A DNA stretch of 64,000 nucleotides from assembly GCA_903834925.1 (NCBI GenBank), contig CAILLA010000285.1, positions 47,593 to 111,592 of the forward strand, in the 5' to 3' direction. Of this stretch, positions 1-8,914 are shown piece by piece. How positions within the stretch are numbered: the stretch's first letter is position 1; each line of letters starts with the position of its first letter. The notes below the pieces were generated by a model, which saw only the letters and a program-made list of their open reading frames with translations, was not told the origin of the DNA and searched no databases. A program made the position numbers and the translations under genes. This stretch comes from an uncultured Schlesneria sp. (lineage in GTDB: Bacteria > Planctomycetota > Planctomycetia > Planctomycetales > Planctomycetaceae).

Positions 1-3000
1 CAGGTTGTAGACGACGTCATCGGAAAACCCTTTTTGTCTCCATAATCGTTCGATGCCCGTTAGTCGTTCTTCAATTTTCAAAGTCAGTTGCGACTGTTCA
101 TTCTGATTATTGGGATTCCGTGATGCCGCAAATGGCTGATTTGGATCGATCGCTTGAATGGCCTCGATCGGTGGACCCGACTGAAGTGCCAATGACATCG
201 CCTTGACCGACAGATCGTTCAGGCCGTTCTCGGCTGCCAGTTTCGCGATCTGTGTTGCCTGTTCAAACTGGGCAAGCGTGATCACGTTTCCTTTGGTACC
301 CGCTGCGGCGGCAGGAGGGGTAGCCGATCTAATTGGGACCGAAAGGGTTGCCTGTCCCACAAGTGCGGGTGCGAGCATCATCTCCCACCGGGAAAGCCCG
401 GTTTTGATGTGCCACTGCTTCGGAGTCCTCGGAGAAGCAGTGGCTTTCCATCGAATTTCGTTTTGACGTTCGGCACTGCTTGACGGAAGACCGGCAAGCA
501 GTGGCACGATGCGCGATGGGTTACCAACCGAACTTGTCTTCGCGTCTCCCTCTTTCTTCGTTTTTTCCACCGGTTTTGGAATGACGACTTCCAACATCTC
601 GGTCCAGCGTCGTTCAGCCACTTCCTTGTCACCGGCTTGAAGTGCGAGTTGTCCCCATTCTCTCAGGATCGCCAGCGCGTATCCGTGATCGGTCTGTCGC
701 CGAGCGGCTTCCAGTGCCCGTTCGCCGAGTTTAGTACCCGATTCTCGAAGTGAGTCGTGCTTGAGGCATTCCCGGCCAACCAGCCACAGCGCCATCTGTT
801 GCTTGGCGGCATCGCGCTGTTTTGTTGTAAAGCCTCCCTTTTCTGGCTGAGGATCAAGCGGTCTTTCGTCGACCAGTTCAACCAGTTGCTTCACGACCGC
901 CGACTGATTTTCGGTATCCTTTAATGTTTCGGCCATTTGAGCAACCAGGATCAGGACAGCAAAATGCCCAGGATTGTTGGCTCGAATCTCGCTCAATGCC
1001 GTCTTCGTCTTCGCGACCATTTCCGGGTTGGATGCGATTCCAGAGACAAGGTTCGAGAGAGCGCTCGACATCGTAGTCTTGTCGAGATCTCGTGATTCCA
1101 GCAACAGCAACAGGTCAATGTGTGATGACTTGTCTTTCTTCGAATCGTCCCCTGTTAAGAGTTCCGGAAGGAGTTCTGGCTTGATCTCCTTGAGTGCCGT
1201 TTGGAAACCTGTCTCCAGCTGCTTTTTCATCCGAGTGATTTGTTGAGTTCCATTCTTCCCGCCACCGAAAACTCGTTCGGCCGAGACAAAGTCTTCGGAA
1301 CGAGCCAGTTGTTCCTGATAAACACGAAGCGCATCGATCGGAAATCCAAGCGATTTCATCTCATTTCCGAGCGAGGTCGAATTATTAATGCGCTGGTACG
1401 CTTCGTAATCCTCGTTGCCACGATTACGCGTTCCCTTGATCTTGCTTGCTTCCAGCATTACTCGCCGTGCATCGCTCTTTCGTCCACGTTGTTTATAGAG
1501 CATCACCAGTGGCTTGCCGGGCGTATATTCAAACTGGTTTTGCGTCATCGCGTCGGGGTCTTTGCTCGCCGCTTCGAAATACTGAATCGCCAGGTCGATA
1601 CATTTTTCATGAGGCATCAACTCCTGACCGATCTCCCAACGCGTGTATTGCCCCTGTTGCATCCCCTTGAAGGTTGGTAACAACTTTTCCAAGACGACTT
1701 TGGCTTCATCAACCTTGCCGCGACGCAAGTCGATCAAAGCCAGGAGCGCCGTTCCCCCGTCCCATTTCTTGACCTTCTTCTGCGTTGCTTCAATCTCTTT
1801 CGTTAATTCGTCAAACTTCTTATTCGTCGCAGCAATGGTCAGGAAGCGGTTCATCAGTGTGGTGATCTTCCCCTCACCATTCCAATTTTGAATTTGTCCG
1901 AAACCTGGCCAGCCTGCGTTTTGCAGGATTGATGTTTCGGTCGGGATGATCCCTTGGCGGGCATAGTCATAGATTTCCGGCATCTGCCAGAAAATGTCAT
2001 TGTTCAAATTGGATAACAGCTGCTGCCTTTGATCAGGCAAGTCTTTCCAGGCACGCTTAAACAACGCAACGGCCTGAGTTTTCGACTTTTCCTGATACGA
2101 CAAATTGCTGATCATGTTCGTCAGTTCCCAGGGGTTCTGTCGGAACATTTTGAAATCCATTTCGTCAATGACGCCGGCCAGATCGTTCAGTTTGTCTGCT
2201 TGCTGGAACGAGTTAATAATCTGGTAGAAATTGTTTCGCGCCAGCTTCGGATCTTTCTTGAGCGCCACTTTGAAATGTTCAACTGCCTCTTTGTGCTTTC
2301 CCTGATTCATTAACTGTTGTCCGAGGCTGAACCGAAACTGCGGATCGTCCTGTTTCGTTTCTGCGATCTTCGCGGTCATCTCTTCGACTTTTTTCGTCTC
2401 GCCATTCGCTGAATAGTACTCGATCAACGTTTCGATCAGTCGCTGAGATTTGGGCGAGGATTTCAGTTGGCCTTCGACCTTCTTAATCATTTCGGGGAGT
2501 TTGCCCGACCGCTTGAGCACCGTCAGTGCCTGCTGTCGTAATCCAGAATCGCCGTTCTGGTTGTTACCACGCCGCCGCGCCACGGCATTCATCGTTGTGG
2601 ATCCACCACTCGATCGTCGCAGCAATTGATGGGCGATCTGAGTCGCGACTTCGTTCTTTCCCTGCGACTGGTACTGCTGCATCAAGTTTGAAAGAACATC
2701 GGTCTTGTTCCCCGCCTGACGTCCCGCGCGAGACAGAACAGCCTCTGCCTGATCATGCATTCCCAGCTGATGCATCTGTTGGGCGAGCTGGATTTGCAAA
2801 TTCGAATCCAATCGCAACCCGAACAATCGGTCGGCGGCGGCACGTGCTCGATCGATATTGCCGCTGTTTACGGCCATCCGCAGCGCCGTAATCTCGCGCT
2901 TTTGCATCGCCTGCTGATCGGTTGCTGTCAGTGAGTCAACAATTTCCAGGGCTTGCTCGTGTTCGCCCCGTTGTTCATAGAGCTTGGCCAGTTCAAACTT

Positions 3001-6000
3001 CATATCGACGTTATCATTGAGCGCCTCGGTGGCCGGCGCAAGGACAGCCAATGCCTCGTCTTTCTCATCCATCCACCAGTGAAGGTAACCCAGACCAAAC
3101 TGCCAGAAAATCCTCTGAGTTTCGGACGTATTGGGATCACTCAGTGTTTTCTGAAAATGGTCAACCAGGTCGCGCGACGAATCGGCCTCTTTGTAGATCG
3201 CGAATGCCTGATACAGCATCTGAATCGTCGATTGATTGTAAATCTCGTTGGCGGTGGGGAAGGCAAGGTTGACGTACTGCTGGTTGTTTCCTTGCCAGAC
3301 GTAAACGTAGCCCTGTTGCTGGTACTGGAACTGTTGTTGTTGATTCCGTTTTTTCGTAGCGGCCGGGACAGCTTTTTGTTTCTCGTACCGTGCTACAGCC
3401 GTTTTCAGATACCGATCCCATAGCCCGAGGACATCGCCGATCGCCTTTTTCTGAGCTCGTTTCGCCATCAGTTGGGCAAGGATTTGTGACTGGTACTCGG
3501 GCGTTGAAACGTACTGGGCGTAATTGAATGCGCCGTTCGGGTTTTGAGCCTGGTTAGCCGCCCCGTCGTCCTTAATTTCTGCAAGTCGGTCAAGCAGTGT
3601 GATTGCGGTGGCATAGTCATTTTTCTGCACAATTTCGGGGAGCAACGTGGCGATCTGGACAGGTTCTTTTGCTGCGCTGATCATGTCCTGGAACATTTTG
3701 TCCGCTTCGTCTTTCCGTCCCGCTCGCTTTAATTCGGCGGCAACGATCGGAAGAAATGACTGACCAAAAGTCATCATCGTTGTGCTGTGGTCGATCGACT
3801 TGTAGCACTCCATGACGTGATTCATTTCTTCGGGATCTAGCGCTGTCAGTTTGGGCATGCGCTGTTGTGCTTCTTCGTCGTCTTCGTCCGTTTCGACGGC
3901 TTCTTCAGTCATTTCGATGGGGTCACCGTCTTCGTCAACCTGGCCGGGAACGAAGCCACGGTTCGACAGCGATGCCAGGTACATTGTTTTTGTCATGACG
4001 TCGGTATCAGCTCGTAACGAGAGTTTTTTCAGAATCTCGTAGGTGGCCTTGGAGTTGTTGGTCAGCGATGCGAAGTAATACCAATCGCGTAACCCCCGCA
4101 GGTCTTCTGCCTTTTCGCCAAGCCCCCGATGTTCGTTCAGGAATTCCTCTTCCTTCCCTTCGTTTCGAGCCAGCAGATTCAACCAGCCGACGCAGGCGAT
4201 TCGCGCCGTTCCGTAATCATGCGGAGTCCAGAACGGCTGTTGTCCACCACCATAGTAATTCTGGTTATCCAATCCGACTGCCTGACGAATCTGCCACGTG
4301 CTCTGGACGCGCATCATCAAGGGGTCCATTTCTTGAATCTGAGCGACCGGACTACGTGTCCGTCCTTGAGACTTCTTCAACTGGTTTTTGGCCGACAACG
4401 TCAATTCATCGTCGTTCAGTTTCAAAGCCAGAATTGCCTCAAATCGCGACTTCGCTTCGGCCGCTTTGTCCTTCGATTTGGCGAGAGCGACCCCTTCCCG
4501 ATAGATCAATTCCCAGTTCTTGGGCTGATCGCGAGTCAGCTTTTCCACAACGGTCAATGCTTGTGCGTAATTCTCTTGATTGAGCATCGAATCTAGCGAC
4601 TTCAACACCGTTTCCGGGTCTTTCTCTTCGATCGTGATCCGGCTCATCAGGGCGGTTGCTTCGTCGTTCTCACCCAGTTTCATCAGCAGTTGAGCCAGTC
4701 GCATCGTCGCTTCTTTTCCCGGTGCCGACTTCATCAGTTGCTGTTGAAATTTTACAGCGGCATCCAGGTCACCATCGGATTCACACAGCTTGATCAGTTG
4801 AGTCAAAAGCTGAACATCGCGGGTCTCTTCCGTCAGCAATTTCTCCAGTTCCTGTCGCGCGTTCCCGTCGTCGCCAGCAGACTGGTAGGCCTGGGCGAGG
4901 CAGATCGTCATTTCACGTTGTTGGTTCGGTTCCCGACGTTGACGCTCGAGCCGTTCGAGCAACCGGTCAAACTGGTTTGTTTGAAGATACAGTTCGGTCA
5001 GTTTGGGAACGACGCCGAGTCGATCATCGAGATTGGCCGCCTTGTCGAACGCTCGCCAATAGAGTTCGATTGCTTCACTCGTACGAAACTGTTCGCTGAG
5101 TGCCGACGCGAGTAATAACAGACCTTTGGGTTCCGTCGGGTTCACTCGAACCGAACGCCGCAAGGCACCGAGTCCTTCTTCCGCTTCACCTAACTGAAAA
5201 CAAAGTTGGCTGAAGAATTCATACGATTCAGGATTTCCGGGGGCCGCAGCGATCAGGTCTCGTCCCGCTTGAATCGCCTTATCGCGGCGACCCAGCTTTT
5301 GTTCCAGCGTTGCGACCTGTTTCAGATATTCCGTCCGGTATCGTCGGTCGATGGCGGCGAGTTTGGTATTGATGTCGACAGCCGCAAGTAGGTTGTTCTG
5401 AGCTTCATAAATCCGGGCGGAAGCCATCAGGATCGGAACGGATTGCGGCGCGAGTGTACTGGCCTTGGTGACCGCCTGAGCCGCTTCTTTCAGTTGCCGT
5501 TCGGCTTCGTAAGCACGCCCCAGCCAGAACCAGTGGTCGGCGTCTTTAGAATCTTTTTCTTTTTCACGTTCGGCAATTCGTTCTTTCAGCTTGTTCACCG
5601 CTTGAAGCTCACGCAGTTCCCGCATCAACCAGGCTTCACGTTCTTCATCGTTCGCCGCCAGCTTTTTCACGATCGACAATTGAGTGAGCGCCTGATCGTG
5701 CTGATCCGCCTGAGCCAGCAAATCGGCCTGTTTGACCTGCAAGGCAAAATCTTTCGGATCGAGTTTGCAGGCTTCGGCGTTCGTCTCGACCGCTTCGGAC
5801 AGGTATCCAAAGCTGGCCAGAACTTCGGCCAGACGAGCGACATTCGGAGCCGTCTTCAGTTTGCCGTCGGCGATCGCTCGCCATGTCGTCATCGCCTCGT
5901 CTTTGCGCTTCAGCGTATGAAAATACTCGCCAAGATATTCGCGATACTGAGCCTGCTCGGGGGCGAGCGAGATTGCCTTCTGGTACAGCTCAAGCGCCTC

Positions 6001-7365
6001 GTCCGTCATTTCCGCCTGACGAAACAATTCGCCGACTTGAGAGGCGATCAGAGGATCTTTTGGTTTTGCCGTGGTCAATCGGCGCCAGACGGCCGCTGCA
6101 TCCTTTTTGCGAGTCGCCTCGTCACGCGCGGTATCTTTCAGAATCACGCGGCCCCAATCCCGCAGTGTATCAGGGTTGTTCGGTTCATGTTTGTCGAGCT
6201 GTTCATATTGTGCGATGGCCTCAGCGTACTTTTGTTCGTACATCAATTGGCCGATCAAGGCGTTGCGTAATTCCTTTTTCTTAGGCGCAAGCTTCAGCCC
6301 CTTTTCCAGCCACGCTTGAGCCTCAGGTCCGCGACCCATTCCTGCCAGCAATCGTGACAAGCGAGAAACGGCTTCAAGATCTTCCGCGTTCTTTTTGATC
6401 CAGGTTTCGTAGTACATAATCAGACCCGACTGATCATCGGTTCGCAGATAGACCGCCTCGATCCGGCGGCGGACTTCGCGATAAAGCCAATTGTCGGGAT
6501 TGAGTTGTCCGAGCAGTTTCTCGAATTCGGCGATCGCCTCGTCTGATTTTCCAAGCCGCACTTTGATTTCGGCTGCTTCCATCTGGAACAACGACTGGCG
6601 GTATTTGTCCTTTGTGGTCTTTGCCAGTCCCTGATATCGCGGCAAGGCGGCAGCAAACTCGTTTTCTTCGAGTAGCGTGGTCGCGATCTGTTCCTGAACT
6701 CGAGCATCATTGGGAAATTGCTTCTCTAAACGGTTCCAGACTTCCAGTGCCTTATCGGTTTTTTGAGCTCGTTGATACACTCGGCCAAGCGCCTGGAAGA
6801 TGTCGAGCAAATCCGCCTGAGCCGGTTTACGTTGAATCGATCGTTCGAGTGCTTCTGCCGCCTTGTCTGGTTGGCCGATGAGCACCAGCGACTGACCCAG
6901 ATAATACGACGCGAGATAATTGTCTTTGACGAGTTGTTCGGCATGTTCAAACGCATCAACAGCGACGGCATCTTGTCCCCGCAACGATTCCAGCAGCCCG
7001 ACGATCATCCATGCGGTACCCGCTTCAGCCCCTTTGGCGGTTTGGGTTTTGTCGCGGTAGTTTTTGACCAGTCCATCCAGCGACCCTCGCTCGACGTGAA
7101 AGCCGTAAACTTTATCGAGAGCCGTCCCGCGTCGAGGATTCTTTTCGAGGACGGTGACAAATCGGTCCGCAACCGATTTTTCCTTCGCCTCTTCCGGATC
7201 AACTTCCTGAGCCTTCAGGTGGCAGGCCATCAAGGCTCCCGCAAGAAAGCACAGCGTTAAACATCGGAATCCAATTCTCAAACCATAGCCCGACGCGCAA
7301 TCGAGGGATCTTGTCCGATTGACGGATCGTCTCTGAATCAACCAATCGAAGCGAAGTGAACTCAT
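1..7365 (-). CDS. Giant secreted TPR-repeat protein (3' end outside window)
   Basis: An uninterrupted reading frame on the minus strand gives 2455 codons without a stop before the left edge, so the C-terminus is missing. The ATG is preceded by a GGAGG ribosome site about 9 bases upstream. The N-terminus has basic residues, a hydrophobic stretch (about residues 29-46) and then ALMACHLKAQE, fitting export by signal peptidase I or possibly a lipoprotein signal. From about residue 80 the chain is a succession of TPR-like helical repeats (for example SYYLGQSLVLIGQPDKAAEA and LASFGYLSEAVETNAEA), broken by an acidic linker at about residues 1150-1175 and a Gln/Tyr-rich stretch near residue 1350. Such proteins act as envelope protein-interaction scaffolds; the partner is unknown. 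Many spurious open frames on the opposite strand are shadows of it. The gene is divergent from moxR. Confidence 0.85.
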   Translation of the reverse strand, partial: MSSLRFDWLIQRRSVNRTRSLDCASGYGLRIGFRCLTLCFLAGALMACHLKAQEVDPEEAKEKSVADRFVTVLEKNPRRGTALDKVYGFHVERGSLDGLVKNYRDKTQTAKGAEAGTAWMIVGLLESLRGQDAVAVDAFEHAEQLVKDNYLASYYLGQSLVLIGQPDKAAEALERSIQRKPAQADLLDIFQALGRVYQRAQKTDKALEVWNRLEKQFPNDARVQEQIATTLLEENEFAAALPRYQGLAKTTKDKYRQSLFQMEAAEIKVRLGKSDEAIAEFEKLLGQLNPDNWLYREVRRRIEAVYLRTDDQSGLIMYYETWIKKNAEDLEAVSRLSRLLAGMGRGPEAQAWLEKGLKLAPKKKELRNALIGQLMYEQKYAEAIAQYEQLDKHEPNNPDTLRDWGRVILKDTARDEATRKKDAAAVWRRLTTAKPKDPLIASQVGELFRQAEMTDEALELYQKAISLAPEQAQYREYLGEYFHTLKRKDEAMTTWRAIADGKLKTAPNVARLAEVLASFGYLSEAVETNAEACKLDPKDFALQVKQADLLAQADQHDQALTQLSIVKKLAANDEEREAWLMRELRELQAVNKLKERIAEREKEKDSKDADHWFWLGRAYEAERQLKEAAQAVTKASTLAPQSVPILMASARIYEAQNNLLAAVDINTKLAAIDRRYRTEYLKQVATLEQKLGRRDKAIQAGRDLIAAAPGNPESYEFFSQLCFQLGEAEEGLGALRRSVRVNPTEPKGLLLLASALSEQFRTSEAIELYWRAFDKAANLDDRLGVVPKLTELYLQTNQFDRLLERLERQRREPNQQREMTICLAQAYQSAGDDGNARQELEKLLTEETRDVQLLTQLIKLCESDGDLDAAVKFQQQLMKSAPGKEATMRLAQLLMKLGENDEATALMSRITIEEKDPETVLKSLDSMLNQENYAQALTVVEKLTRDQPKNWELIYREGVALAKSKDKAAEAKSRFEAILALKLNDDELTLSAKNQLKKSQGRTRSPVAQIQEMDPLMMRVQSTWQIRQAVGLDNQNYYGGGQQPFWTPHDYGTARIACVGWLNLLARNEGKEEEFLNEHRGLGEKAEDLRGLRDWYYFASLTNNSKATYEILKKLSLRADTDVMTKTMYLASLSNRGFVPGQVDEDGDPIEMTEEAVETDEDDEEAQQRMPKLTALDPEEMNHVMECYKSIDHSTTMMTFGQSFLPIVAAELKRAGRKDEADKMFQDMISAAKEPVQIATLLPEIVQKNDYATAITLLDRLAEIKDDGAANQAQNPNGAFNYAQYVSTPEYQSQILAQLMAKRAQKKAIGDVLGLWDRYLKTAVARYEKQKAVPAATKKRNQQQQFQYQQQGYVYVWQGNNQQYVNLAFPTANEIYNQSTIQMLYQAFAIYKEADSSRDLVDHFQKTLSDPNTSETQRIFWQFGLGYLHWWMDEKDEALAVLAPATEALNDNVDMKFELAKLYEQRGEHEQALEIVDSLTATDQQAMQKREITALRMAVNSGNIDRARAAADRLFGLRLDSNLQIQLAQQMHQLGMHDQAEAVLSRAGRQAGNKTDVLSNLMQQYQSQGKNEVATQIAHQLLRRSSGGSTTMNAVARRRGNNQNGDSGLRQQALTVLKRSGKLPEMIKKVEGQLKSSPKSQRLIETLIEYYSANGETKKVEEMTAKIAETKQDDPQFRFSLGQQLMNQGKHKEAVEHFKVALKKDPKLARNNFYQIINSFQQADKLNDLAGVIDEMDFKMFRQNPWELTNMISNLSYQEKSKTQAVALFKRAWKDLPDQRQQLLSNLNNDIFWQMPEIYDYARQGIIPTETSILQNAGWPGFGQIQNWNGEGKITTLMNRFLTIAATNKKFDELTKEIEATQKKVKKWDGGTALLALIDLRRGKVDEAKVVLEKLLPTFKGMQQGQYTRWEIGQELMPHEKCIDLAIQYFEAASKDPDAMTQNQFEYTPGKPLVMLYKQRGRKSDARRVMLEASKIKGTRNRGNEDYEAYQRINNSTSLGNEMKSLGFPIDALRVYQEQLARSEDFVSAERVFGGGKNGTQQITRMKKQLETGFQTALKEIKPELLPELLTGDDSKKDKSSHIDLLLLLESRDLDKTTMSSALSNLVSGIASNPEMVAKTKTALSEIRANNPGHFAVLILVAQMAETLKDTENQSAVVKQLVELVDERPLDPQPEKGGFTTKQRDAAKQQMALWLVGRECLKHDSLRESGTKLGERALEAARRQTDHGYALAILREWGQLALQAGDKEVAERRWTEMLEVVIPKPVEKTKKEGDAKTSSVGNPSRIVPLLAGLPSSSAERQNEIRWKATASPRTPKQWHIKTGLSRWEMMLAPALVGQATLSVPIRSATPPAAAAGTKGNVITLAQFEQATQIAKLAAENGLNDLSVKAMSLALQSGPPIEAIQAIDPNQPFAASRNPNNQNEQSQLTLKIEERLTGIERLWRQKGFSDDVVYNL
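411..444. repeat. CACTGC-family hairpin 1, inside the TPR gene
   Basis: GCCACTGCTTC at 411-421 is the exact reverse complement of 434-444 (11-bp stem, 12-base interior). It belongs to a family seen again at 474-503, 10863-10892, 59518-59547 and 59578-59607. It lies in frame in the TPR gene and codes for about 11 residues. Confidence 0.6.
474..503. repeat. CACTGC-family hairpin 2, inside the TPR gene
   Basis: CACTGCTTG at 474-482 pairs with CAAGCAGTG at 495-503; after one mismatch CGG pairs with CCG around an AAGA loop. Same architecture as the copy at 59578-59607, which also has an AAGA loop. It is 29 bases from hairpin 1, so the two form a tandem pair like bacterial REP pairs. It is also read through in frame by the TPR gene. 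Confidence 0.6.
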
Positions 7366-7704
7366 CACAAAAGCCTCCTGATCGTGAATTTTGTCGCCTT
7401 TTCCAGCGACCTGGCATGTTGCCAGACGAGTGTCGCAGGGGAAGCGGGAACGAACGCGTGAAATGTCTGTCGGAAAATACTCAGGCATTTTGTCTTGCCC
7501 GGCTTGCGTTGGGAAGCCATCAACGACAGAATTTTGCATCGCGTCGATCAGGGGGCTCCTCCTATCGCACGGTTCAACGTTGCTTGGACACCCTTGTCCA
7601 TCAATTTTGTCTGGTAACCGAATCACTTTCAGGACAACCGCCGACCCCATAATTCAGCGACTCGGGTGTTGCTGACTTGTCGGTAAAGTAAGGAATCCGC
7701 CCTC
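7366..7704. other. Intergenic region between divergent TPR gene and moxR
   Basis: The 339 bases contain the ribosome site of the TPR gene (minus strand, next to its ATG) and must hold promoters for both divergent genes. I see no convincing sigma-70 hexamers, no strong hairpin and no coding frame. Confidence 0.6.
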
Positions 7705-8697
7705 ATGTCGACGACCGCTGAGACTCAACAAGTGTGCGACCAGTTTCGTTCGGACTTTAAAACTTTGCGCGACGAAATCGGCAAAGTGATCGTGGGAAAC
7801 GACGATATTATCCGCGGAACGCTGATCTGCCTGATCGGTGGCGGCCATGTTCTGCTGGAAGGGGTCCCCGGTCTGGGCAAGACAATGCTCGTCCGAACTC
7901 TCGCTGATGCTCTGCACCTGAAATTCAGCCGCGTGCAGTTTACCCCCGACCTGATGCCGGCCGACTTGCTCGGTACGAACGTCGTTCTGGAAACACCCGA
8001 CAAACAAAAGAAGTTCGAATTCCAGCAGGGGCCAATCTTCACCAATGTGCTGCTTGCTGACGAAATCAATCGAGCAACGCCGAAGACGCAGTCGGCACTG
8101 CTTGAGGCGATGCAAGAGCATACCGTCACGATTGCCGGACACACCTACAAATTGCCCGAACCGTTCTTTGTACTGGCGACGCAGAACCCCCTCGAAATGG
8201 AAGGGACCTATCCACTTCCTGAAGCTCAGCTCGACCGTTTCTTCAGCAAGTTGATCGTCAAGTTTCCAACACTGCATGAGCTGGAAACGATTCTCGATCG
8301 AACGACGGAAGCCAAGTCACCGCGAGCGACACCGGTTCTTGCCGGAGATCGCATCTTGTCGATGAGTCAGCTGATTCGACAGATTCCAATCGCCGACGAC
8401 GTGCGCCGGTATGGAATCTCGCTCGTCCTGGCGACTCATCCAGACCATGCGTCAGCACCGGATGTGACGAAGCGATACGTTCGCTATGGCAGCAGCCCCC
8501 GAGGTGCTCAGGCGTTGATCCTGGCAGCAAAGATCCTGGCAATTCTTGACGGTCGATACCATGTTGCTCGCGACGACATCCGGGCCATCGCGCTGAATGT
8601 CTTACGGCATCGAATCATTCTGAACTTCGAAGGACAGGCCGAAGGGATTCAAACCGACGCTGTCGTCGAAGGGATTCTCAAGAGCGTTCCTGCTTAA
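7705..8697 (+). CDS. MoxR-family AAA+ ATPase
   Basis: A 330-residue AAA+ ATPase of the MoxR type. Walker A GVPGLGKT is at residues 53-60 and Walker B LLADE at 116-120, followed by INRATPKTQSALLEAMQE and the sensor segment ATQNPLEMEGTYPLPEAQLD, the family signature. The C-terminal helical lid is present, so the length is normal. MoxR ATPases use ATP hydrolysis to remodel or insert cofactors into partner proteins, usually with von Willebrand A and DUF58 proteins. Here those partners are absent: the next gene is a lipoprotein 200 bases downstream and the divergent neighbour is a TPR protein. The substrate is therefore unknown. The start has only a weak purine run (AAGGAA) upstream. Confidence 0.93.
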   Translation: MSTTAETQQVCDQFRSDFKTLRDEIGKVIVGNDDIIRGTLICLIGGGHVLLEGVPGLGKTMLVRTLADALHLKFSRVQFTPDLMPADLLGTNVVLETPDKQKKFEFQQGPIFTNVLLADEINRATPKTQSALLEAMQEHTVTIAGHTYKLPEPFFVLATQNPLEMEGTYPLPEAQLDRFFSKLIVKFPTLHELETILDRTTEAKSPRATPVLAGDRILSMSQLIRQIPIADDVRRYGISLVLATHPDHASAPDVTKRYVRYGSSPRGAQALILAAKILAILDGRYHVARDDIRAIALNVLRHRIILNFEGQAEGIQTDAVVEGILKSVPA

Positions 8698-8914
8698 TCC
8701 GTTGCACAACAATTCAACGTCGGCGCATATTGGTGAAAAACGCCAGAGACGCATGTGCGTCTTGGTACGGACGCACGGATTCTGGACCCAGGCTCTATTT
8801 CATCGCGCGATTCAGGGTTGGTAGAATATGTGTTCCAAGTGAAGTCGGGAGTTCTTTCCCGAGAAATCTCTTAAGAATTCGTTTTCCAACCAACATTGAT
8901 TCAGAGTGACTTTC

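Noticed and set aside
203..7260. Many plus-strand frames of 60-275 codons opposite the TPR gene
   Set aside because: They are shadows of the uninterrupted minus-strand gene, rich in Arg/Phe/Ser as expected for antisense frames.
8747..8762. Palindrome AGACGCA-TG-TGCGTCT after moxR
   Set aside because: The two-base loop and lack of a T-run make it a poor terminator, and it has no second copy in the window.
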